Shown here: one piece after another, positions 44,388-50,789 of the stretch | Layout: the number at the start of each line of letters is the position of its first letter | Position numbering within the stretch: position 1 is the first letter of the stretch | Assembly: GCA_035762175.1 (NCBI GenBank) | Contig: DASTPP010000345.1 | Location: 1 to 64,000, forward strand | Direction: 5' to 3' | Length of the DNA: 64,000 nucleotides | Origin: DASTPP01 sp035762175 | GTDB taxonomy: Bacteria > Myxococcota_A > Polyangia > Polyangiales > Polyangiaceae | The notes under the pieces: generated by a model | What the model saw: only the letters and a program-made list of their open reading frames with translations | Database searches by the model: none | Told to the model about the DNA's origin: nothing | Program-made: the position numbers and the translations under genes

Positions 44388-45386
44388 TCAAAACGTCACC
44401 GGCACCTTCGGCGCCTCGCCGCGCCGGATAAGCTCGGGGATCTTGGGCGAGCCGTTCTCCCAGACGAGCAGCATCGAGCGCTTGGTCGAGAAGCCCCGGT
44501 GGCTGATGTCGGCCGGCATCGCCGCGATGTCGCCCGCGCGCATCGTCACCGTCGCCCGCGCCCGCCCCGTGTCGCGGTCGCGCACCCGCCACACGATCTC
44601 GTCCGACAGCTGCAAGAACCACTCGACCCGGTCGTTGCCGTGGTCGACCGGCAAGATGAACTCTTCGGTCGTCGGGCAGAAGAGGCTCTCGCCCACCACC
44701 GAGCAGACCGAGGGGTTCCACGTGACGTCCGAGCGCGACAGGTAGGCGAAGAGGTTGAAGGCCGAGACCTCGCCCTCGAAGCCCGGCTCGACGTCCACCT
44801 CGGGCTCGTCCTGGGGCACGTCGACGAACTGGCGGTTGACCGGCTGCCCCGCCGCGTCCGAGCGCCGCGGCGTGTCGCCGGGCAGGCCCACCATGCGCCG
44901 CGCCGTCACCCGCCGCCGCTCGACCGCCTCGAGGTTGCTGCCGCGCTTCGGCCCCCAGGGCGCCCCCGTCTCGTCCGGCGCGGCGAAGGGGTCGAAGCCC
45001 TCGTTCGTCCAGTCGGCCAAGATGGCCTTGAAGAGCGGCATCAGCGCGTCCGACCGGAAGCGCGCCGTCACGTCGCGGCCCGCCGCGCGGTACGCCTCGT
45101 TGCACGCCCCGACGAAGACGTCGACCTCGCCGTAGTGGTTGCGCGTGCCCAGCACCTCGTCGAAGTTCACGACGCCGTAGAAGAAGCCCCACGCGACGTC
45201 GCGCATCATCGCCCGCAAGAAGGCGTCGACGGGCAGCACGTGCGTGCCCCCCGCCCAGTCGACGTGCGCGAAGTAGGCGTCGCGCCAGAACGTGAAGGGC
45301 CCCGCCCGGAACGCCCGGTACCCCGAGCCGTCGCGCGGCGGCAGCGTCTCGATCGTCGTCTCGACCTCTCGTGTCGTCTCGGCCAT
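44388..45386 (-). CDS. hapD: Hydroquinone 1,2-dioxygenase, large (iron-binding) subunit
   Basis: 332 residues, near the ~38 kDa of HapD/PnpD. Together with the small subunit it opens the ring of hydroquinone with O2 to 4-hydroxymuconic semialdehyde. His249, Asn251 and Glu255 in DHGNDRVEW and His296 in ISHRGF have the same spacing (2, 6 and 47 residues) as the Fe(II) ligands I recall for PnpCD (His256, Asn258, Glu262, His303). The cupin-like fold fits. The small subunit ends 16 bases upstream. The type II family is known mainly from Pseudomonas and Sphingomonas p-nitrophenol and 4-hydroxyacetophenone pathways, so a myxobacterial copy is notable. Confidence 0.9.
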   Translation of the reverse strand: MAETTREVETTIETLPPRDGSGYRAFRAGPFTFWRDAYFAHVDWAGGTHVLPVDAFLRAMMRDVAWGFFYGVVNFDEVLGTRNHYGEVDVFVGACNEAYRAAGRDVTARFRSDALMPLFKAILADWTNEGFDPFAAPDETGAPWGPKRGSNLEAVERRRVTARRMVGLPGDTPRRSDAAGQPVNRQFVDVPQDEPEVDVEPGFEGEVSAFNLFAYLSRSDVTWNPSVCSVVGESLFCPTTEEFILPVDHGNDRVEWFLQLSDEIVWRVRDRDTGRARATVTMRAGDIAAMPADISHRGFSTKRSMLLVWENGSPKIPELIRRGEAPKVPVTF

Positions 45387-45402
45387 GGCACCCTCCCGCC
45401 GC

Positions 45403-45912
45403 TCACGCGGTCTGGCAAATCTCCGCCCAACGCTCGACCGTCTCGGGCCCGCGCAGCGTCTGCACGAGCAGCACCCCCGGCCCCTCGCCCGTGAAGCGGT
45501 AGGCCGCGCGCCGCGGCAAGAGCGCCATGTGCCCCCGGCGCGCCACGACGCGGCCCATGCGCCGCCCGTCGGGCGCCGCCGCCAGCCGGCGCGCCCCCTC
45601 GGCCCCCTCGGCCACCAGCTCGGCCGCCCGCGCCGGCTGCACGAGCTCGATCGTCACCCGGCCGTCGAGCACCAGCGCGAACTCGTCGTGCGCCGCCACG
45701 TACCAGGGCGAGGCCCCCTCGGCCCGCACCGCCTCGATCACGTACTCGAAGTTCACCGCCACGGCCACCCGCTCGTAGGGCGCCGCCCGGCCCGCCACCT
45801 CGAACACGTTCGAGAAGACGTAGTTCTTCGGGTCGTCGTCGATCACGTCGACGCGGCCCTTCGCGTAGCGCTCGAGCGAACCGAACACGGTCGGGGGCGG
45901 GGGTGCGTTCAT
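45403..45912 (-). CDS. hapC: Hydroquinone 1,2-dioxygenase, small subunit
   Basis: 169 residues (~18 kDa, as HapC/PnpC). First gene of the operon, with a gaggag ribosome binding site 8 bases before ATG 45912. VFGSLERYAKGRVDVIDDDP, KNYVFSNVFEVAGRAAPYERV, NFEYVIEAVRAEGASPWYV and AHDEFALVLDGRVTIELV are characteristic; the last part is a cupin motif region. In characterised enzymes the small subunit completes an alpha2beta2 tetramer and contributes to the substrate pocket. Begins 47 bases from the nearest operator-like palindrome. Confidence 0.9.
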   Translation of the reverse strand: MNAPPPPTVFGSLERYAKGRVDVIDDDPKNYVFSNVFEVAGRAAPYERVAVAVNFEYVIEAVRAEGASPWYVAAHDEFALVLDGRVTIELVQPARAAELVAEGAEGARRLAAAPDGRRMGRVVARRGHMALLPRRAAYRFTGEGPGVLLVQTLRGPETVERWAEICQTA

Positions 45913-45958
45913 GGCGGCTTCTCCTCACACCAAGGGGCGGCCCGGGGGGGCGCGATTT

Positions 45959-45992
45959 GTTCGCCATGCGAACTAGAGTTCGTAACGCGAAC
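45959..45992. promoter_or_regulatory. Tandem IclR-type operators
   Basis: Two 15-bp palindromes, GTTCGCCATGCGAAC (45959-45973) and GTTCGTAACGCGAAC (45978-45992), with centres 19 bp apart, in the region between hapC and the IclR gene. The form GTTCG-N5-CGAAC resembles the PcaR/PobR/PcaU site (GTTCGATAATCGCAC-like). They are the likely binding sites of the divergent IclR protein and could control both directions. The core promoters could not be placed. Confidence 0.8.
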
Positions 45993-46104
45993 ACCGCCAT
46001 TCTGCGCCCGCCCCCCGCGGAGTCAAGGTCGATTCGCCCGACGCGCGGCGTCGGGCGCGCCCGGCGGTTTACGGCCCCCCCGCGCTCGGGCACCATGCCG
46101 CGCC

Positions 46105-46893
46105 GTGACCGAGCGCAAGGACGCCGACTTCGTCGGCTCGTTCGAGAAGGGCCTGCGCGTGCTCCGCGCCTTCGACGCCGAGCACGGCGCCATGACCCTC
46201 AGCGAGGTCGCCGAGCGCGCCGGCCTGACGCGCGCCGGCGCCCGGCGCTTTCTGCTCACCCTCGTCGAGCTCGGCTACGCCACCTCCGACGGCAAGCACT
46301 TCTCGCTCACCCCCCGCGTGCTCGAGCTCGGCTTCGCCTACCTACGCGCCCTCGGCCTGCCCCAGATCGTCGTGCCCTACCTGCGCCGCGTCAGCGAAGA
46401 GCTCGGCGAGTCGTCCAGCGTCGCCGTGCTCGACGACCTGCACGTCGTCTACGTCGCGCGCGAGCAGACGCGGCGCATCATGACCACCGAGCTCGGCGTC
46501 GGCGCCCGCCTGCCCGCCTGCTACACCTCGATGGGCCGCGTCCTGCTCGCCCACCTGCCGCCGCCCGAGCGCGACGAGCGGCTCGCGCGCGCCGAGCTCG
46601 TCGCCCACACCCGCCACTCGCTCACCAGCCGGGCGAAGCTGCGCGCCGCGCTCGCCGAGGCGCGCGAGCGCGGCCACTGCCTCGTCGACCAAGAGCTCGA
46701 AGAGGGCCTGCGCTCGCTCGCCGTGCCCCTGCGCGACCGGCAGGGCCGCGCCCTCGCCGCGATGAACGTCAGCGCCCAGGCCAACCGCGTCACCGTCGAG
46801 GCGATGCGCCGCACCTTCCTGCCGGCGTTGTTGCGGGCCGCCGCCGACGTGCAACAAGTCTTGCCCTTACCCCCGCGCCCGGCGGGCGCGTAG
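46105..46893 (+). CDS. IclR-family regulator (PcaR/PobR-like)
   Basis: 262 residues from GTG 46105. The winged helix is at about 10-70: VGSFEKGLRVLRAFDAEHGAMTLSEVAERAGLTRAGARRFLLTLVELGYA. The effector domain (about 85-255) has ELGESSSVAVLDDLHVVYVAREQT, MTTELGVGARLPACYTSMGRVLLAHLPP and GHCLVDQELEEGLRSLAVPLRD, all typical of the PcaR/PobR/CatR-IclR group that responds to aromatic pathway intermediates. Divergent from hapC. Expected to sense a pathway compound such as 3-oxoadipate or hydroquinone; the effector is not known. Confidence 0.92.
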   Translation: MTERKDADFVGSFEKGLRVLRAFDAEHGAMTLSEVAERAGLTRAGARRFLLTLVELGYATSDGKHFSLTPRVLELGFAYLRALGLPQIVVPYLRRVSEELGESSSVAVLDDLHVVYVAREQTRRIMTTELGVGARLPACYTSMGRVLLAHLPPPERDERLARAELVAHTRHSLTSRAKLRAALAEARERGHCLVDQELEEGLRSLAVPLRDRQGRALAAMNVSAQANRVTVEAMRRTFLPALLRAAADVQQVLPLPPRPAGA

Positions 46894-46928
46894 TCGGCGG
46901 GGCCGCCCGCCGAGAAAGGCACCCCTCC

Positions 46929-47774
46929 ATGTCGAACGCGCCCCACCCCATCACGCGCGAGGTCCTCGCGCGCCTCGAGGCCTGCCCCGACCCCCGCCTG
47001 CGCCAGGTCATGACGAGCCTCGTGCGGCACCTGCACGACTTCGTGCGCGACGTCGCGCCGGGCGAAGACGAGTGGCGCGCCGCCGTCGACTTTCTCACCG
47101 CCACGGGCCAGCGCTGCGACGACCGCCGCCAAGAGTTCATCCTGCTGTCCGACACCCTCGGCGTCACCATGCTCGTCGACGCCCTCGCCCACCCCAAGCC
47201 CCCCGGCGCGACCGAGTCGACCATCTTCGGCCCCTTCTACGCCGGCGAGCAGCCCACCTCGCCCCTCGGCGCCGCGATCGCGCGGGGCGAGCCCGGCGCC
47301 GCCCTCGTCCGCGTCGCCGGCCGCGTGCGCACGGTCGACGGCGCGCCCGTCGCCGGCGCCACCGTCGAGGTCTGGCAGGCCGCCCCCAACGGCCTCTACG
47401 ACACCCAAGACCCGGCCCAGCCCCGCGGCAACCTGCGCGGCACCTTCCGGCCCGGCGACGACGGCGCCTACGCGTTCCGCACCTTGCTGCCCGCCCCCTA
47501 CCCCATCCCCGACGACGGCCCCGTCGGCCAGCTGCTGCGCGCGACCGGCCGCCACCCCTTCCGCCCCGCGCACATTCACTTTCTCGCCCACGCCCCCGGC
47601 TACGAGCGCCTCGTCACCCACGCCTTCCTCGCGGGCAGTGAGTACCTCGACTCCGACACCGTCTTCGGCGTCAAGCCCTCGCTCGTCGTCGCCCCCGCGC
47701 CCGACCCCGAGACCGGCGAGCCCACGCTGGCCTTCGACCTCGTGCTCAGCCCCCGCCGCGCGCCGACGGGCTGA
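46929..47774 (+). CDS. Hydroxyquinol 1,2-dioxygenase (intradiol)
   Basis: 281 residues. The N-terminal catechol dioxygenase helical domain has DFVRDVAPGEDEWRAAVDFLTATGQRCDDRRQEFILLSDTLGV. The Fe(III) ligands are Tyr in APNGLYDTQD, Tyr in PAPYPIPDDGPVG, and two His in RPAHIHF. The RxE-x-Q and VDALAHPKPPGATESTIFGPFY stretches fit hydroxyquinol rather than catechol enzymes. It would cleave 1,2,4-benzenetriol to maleylacetate, feeding the same reductase. Located 35 bases after the IclR gene on the same strand and probably cotranscribed with it, like PnpG beside PnpCDEF. Confidence 0.92.
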   Translation: MSNAPHPITREVLARLEACPDPRLRQVMTSLVRHLHDFVRDVAPGEDEWRAAVDFLTATGQRCDDRRQEFILLSDTLGVTMLVDALAHPKPPGATESTIFGPFYAGEQPTSPLGAAIARGEPGAALVRVAGRVRTVDGAPVAGATVEVWQAAPNGLYDTQDPAQPRGNLRGTFRPGDDGAYAFRTLLPAPYPIPDDGPVGQLLRATGRHPFRPAHIHFLAHAPGYERLVTHAFLAGSEYLDSDTVFGVKPSLVVAPAPDPETGEPTLAFDLVLSPRRAPTG

Positions 47775-47944
47775 CGCGCCGAGCGCGCGGCCGCGCGGCC
47801 CCGCCCGCCCCGACGGCGAAGGCCGGCGCCGGGCGGGCCGGCGCGCCGCGGGGCGGGCCCTCGCTCGGGCGGGCGCGCCGGCCGGCGGCGGGCGGGCCGC
47901 CGACCCTTTCGGCGCGGGGCGCGCCCGTGCTAGAAGCCCAAGGT

Positions 47945-49549
47945 ATGTCGGGCGTCTTCCCGCCGCGCGTGTCCTTCATCGCACGCGGCCGCGACGCGTA
48001 CGGCGACCTCTTGCGCGACACGCGCGGCCTGCGCCGCGAGCAGCAGCTCGCGCGCGACGCCTGGTTCGCCCGCCTCCCGTGGGAGCGCAAAGACGACCTG
48101 CTCTTCGAGCTCGAGATCTTGCTCAAGGGCATGGCCTGCTTCGCCAACCCGCGCAACCACCCCGGCCCCGCCCGCCGGGCCCCCGTCGTCGCCCACGACT
48201 TCCGCCCCGCGCTCGCCCTGGTGCGCAACGGCATGGTGCGCGTCGTGCAGCTCTCGCGCTTCCTGCTCGGCGAGCGCGACCGCGCGTTCGTCTTCCAGCG
48301 CTACCTCGAGACCGTGCTGCCCGAAGACTCGGCCCGCAGCGTGCTCTTGCGCGAGGGCACCGCCCAGAACACCCCCGAAGAGTCGCTCTTCGCGCTGCGC
48401 CACGGCTTCACCAACCTGCTCGAGATCACCGACGGCCTCTTGCGCCTGCCGCGCGTGCCCTTCCGCACGTTCTACGCCCAGGCCGTCGGCGTGCAGCGCG
48501 AGATCGCCCACAACGCTTTTTTCAACCCCCTCTCCGCCCTCGAGTTCCGCCCCGAGTTCGACCGCATCGCCTCGCGCCCCGTCCTCGAGCTCATCGCCAG
48601 CATCCCCGGCGAGCAGGCCCACCGCCTCGTCGCGCTGAGCTTCCTGTCGCTCTTTCGCATGCTGCGCTACCTGCGGCTCTGCGAGAACATCCTGCGCGAG
48701 CACGGCGACGCGCGGCGCAACGTCGGCCGCCTCTACCTCGTGCTCGCCGCCCTGCGCTCCGACGCCCGCGCCCTCTCGCTCTACCTGCGGCGGCGCGCCT
48801 GCGCCCTGCTCGCCGAGGGCTACGAGCACGAGCTCTTGCGCGTGCCCGCCCCCGACCTGCGCGCCCGCCAAGACCAGCTGCTCGCCGAGGGCCACCGCCT
48901 GCTCGCCGTGCGCGCCGCCCTCGAGGGCGTCGCCGCGACGCTGCGCCTCGAGATGCGCCGCACCTTCGAGCACGACCTGCCCTCGCCCGAGGTCGAGCCG
49001 TCGTTCGAAGAGCTGCGCCACCGGCTCAACGTCGGCATGGCCAACCTGCGCCCGACGCTGCAAAACGCCATTCTCTTTCTGGCCCGCAGCCTCGGCGCCC
49101 ACCTCGACGCCGGCGGCGTCTTCGACGAGGCCGGCGCCCGCCGCCTCTCGAGCGAGCGCCTGCGCCGCGACGTATGGATCTTCGCCCAAATCTTGCGCGC
49201 CTTCTCGCTCAAGGCCCGCCACGCCGGCGCCGCCGAAGACCGCTGGTCGGGCCCCGCCTCGCTGCAGTTCGTCAAAGAGTTTCTCGCCTACTTCCGCTCG
49301 ATGGGCTACCCGCTCTTGCGCGTCAGCGACTACCCCCGCTTCGACCACTTTCTCTCGGCCATGGGCGAGCTCGAAGACACCGACCTGCTCGACCCCGCCC
49401 GCCTCGACCAGGCCACCGGCGAGGCCGACGCCTTTCACGATTATCTCGCCGACCTCTTCGACCAGATCGGCAAGCGCGAAGAGCTCGCCGACCTGCCCTT
49501 CGACAAGCGCAGCGCCGCCCAGGCCCTCAAGCTGTACCTGGGGCACTGA
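47945..49549 (+). CDS. Hypothetical protein, 534 residues, helical
   Basis: ATG 47945 chosen (a GTG at 47927 adds six residues). All-alpha composition with recurring LRL/LLR pairs and no signal or membrane segments. WERKDDLLFELEILLKGMACFANPRNHPGP and QREIAHNAFFNPLSALEFRPEF are distinctive. No catalytic motif is recognisable, and I do not know the family. It ends 4 bases before the methyltransferase gene and is likely in one operon with it, so a role in RNA or translation is possible but unproved. Confidence 0.75.
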   Translation: MSGVFPPRVSFIARGRDAYGDLLRDTRGLRREQQLARDAWFARLPWERKDDLLFELEILLKGMACFANPRNHPGPARRAPVVAHDFRPALALVRNGMVRVVQLSRFLLGERDRAFVFQRYLETVLPEDSARSVLLREGTAQNTPEESLFALRHGFTNLLEITDGLLRLPRVPFRTFYAQAVGVQREIAHNAFFNPLSALEFRPEFDRIASRPVLELIASIPGEQAHRLVALSFLSLFRMLRYLRLCENILREHGDARRNVGRLYLVLAALRSDARALSLYLRRRACALLAEGYEHELLRVPAPDLRARQDQLLAEGHRLLAVRAALEGVAATLRLEMRRTFEHDLPSPEVEPSFEELRHRLNVGMANLRPTLQNAILFLARSLGAHLDAGGVFDEAGARRLSSERLRRDVWIFAQILRAFSLKARHAGAAEDRWSGPASLQFVKEFLAYFRSMGYPLLRVSDYPRFDHFLSAMGELEDTDLLDPARLDQATGEADAFHDYLADLFDQIGKREELADLPFDKRSAAQALKLYLGH

Positions 49550-49553
49550 GCCC

Positions 49554-50594
49554 GTGGCCGAAGGCCCCCCCGCCGCGTCCCTCGACGCCGCCCTCGCCCG
49601 CGTCGGCGCCGCCGTCGACGCCCGCGTCGCCTGGCTCGCCCCGCCGCACGACCGGGCCTTCCGCCTCTTTAGCGGCTTCTCCGAGGGGTACCCGCCGCTC
49701 GGCCTCGACGTCTACGGCCGCACCCTCGTCGCGCACGATCACGCCGAGGGCGGCGACGAGCCGCTCGTGCGGGCCGCCGTCGAGCTCGCCCGGCGGCGCC
49801 TGCCCTTCCTGCGGGCCGCCTTGTGGAAGGCGCGCAAGGCCGCCGCGCCCGAAGACCGCCGCGGCCGCTTTCTCGTCGGCTCGCCCGCGGAGGCCGACCG
49901 GCGCGTGCGCGAAGGCGGCGTGCGCTACGCCCTCGCGCTCGACGCCTTCCGCGACGCGAGCCTCTACCTCGACACCCGCAACCTGCGCGCCTGGGCGCGG
50001 CAGACGCTCGCGGGCGCGAGCGTGCTCAACGCCTTCGCCCACACGGGCAGCCTCGGCGTCGCCGCCCGCGCCGCCCCCGCCGCGCGCGTCGTGCACCTCG
50101 ACAAGAGCCGCCCCGCGCTCAACCTCGCCAAAGACTCGTACGCGCTCAACGGCTTCGCGGTGCGCCGCGCCGACTTCCGCGCCGCCGACTTCTTCGTCGA
50201 GACCGCCCGCCTGCGCCGCGAGAGCGCCCTCTTCGACTGCGTCTTGCTCGACCCGCCCTTCTTCTCGACCACCGCCTCGGGCCGCGTCGACCTCGAGCGC
50301 GACTTCGCCGCCCTCGTCGACAAGGTGCGCCCCCTCGTCGGCGACGGCGGCCGCCTCGTCGCCGTCAACAACGCCCTCTACGTCTCGGGCGCCGACTACG
50401 ATCGCACGCTCGAAGCCCTCGCGGCCGACGGCTACCTCGAGCTCGAGGCGCGCCTGCCCGCGCCCGACGACGTCGTCGGCCTCGCCCGCCCGGGCCCTGC
50501 GCACCTGCCGGCCGACCCGGGCCCCTACAACCACCCGACCAAGATCGCCATCTTGCGGGTCAAGCGCCGCGACGGGCGCAAGGCGACGGCGTAA
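49554..50594 (+). CDS. SAM-dependent rRNA methyltransferase, RlmI-like
   Basis: 346 residues from GTG 49554. A Rossmann methyltransferase of the RlmI/RlmK (PF10672) group: LNAFAHTGSLGVAARAAPAARVVHLDKSRPALNLAKDSYALNG (SAM-binding loop I and II), FDCVLLDPPFFSTTASGRVDLERDF (DPPxF motif). The usual N-terminal PUA domain appears shortened to DRAFRLFSGFSEGYPPLGLDVYGRTLVAHDH. Probably methylates a C5 of rRNA cytosine, judging by the family, though no second Cys nucleophile is visible, so N-methylation is also possible. Confidence 0.8.
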   Translation: MAEGPPAASLDAALARVGAAVDARVAWLAPPHDRAFRLFSGFSEGYPPLGLDVYGRTLVAHDHAEGGDEPLVRAAVELARRRLPFLRAALWKARKAAAPEDRRGRFLVGSPAEADRRVREGGVRYALALDAFRDASLYLDTRNLRAWARQTLAGASVLNAFAHTGSLGVAARAAPAARVVHLDKSRPALNLAKDSYALNGFAVRRADFRAADFFVETARLRRESALFDCVLLDPPFFSTTASGRVDLERDFAALVDKVRPLVGDGGRLVAVNNALYVSGADYDRTLEALAADGYLELEARLPAPDDVVGLARPGPAHLPADPGPYNHPTKIAILRVKRRDGRKATA

Positions 50595-50789
50595 GGCCCC
50601 CCGGGCCGCGAGGGGCACAAGGCGAGGGCATGAGGGCGCCGCGGCGGGGCGAATGCTCACGCCGACGACGAGCGCCCAACGCCGCCCCACCGGCGATGAC
50701 GATGGGTCGTCCGAGAGCGAGAGGTCGCGCGCGGGCGAGGCGGGCTGGGCCCCGCCACCTCGGCCCTCATTCCGAGCCATCGGCCGCCC

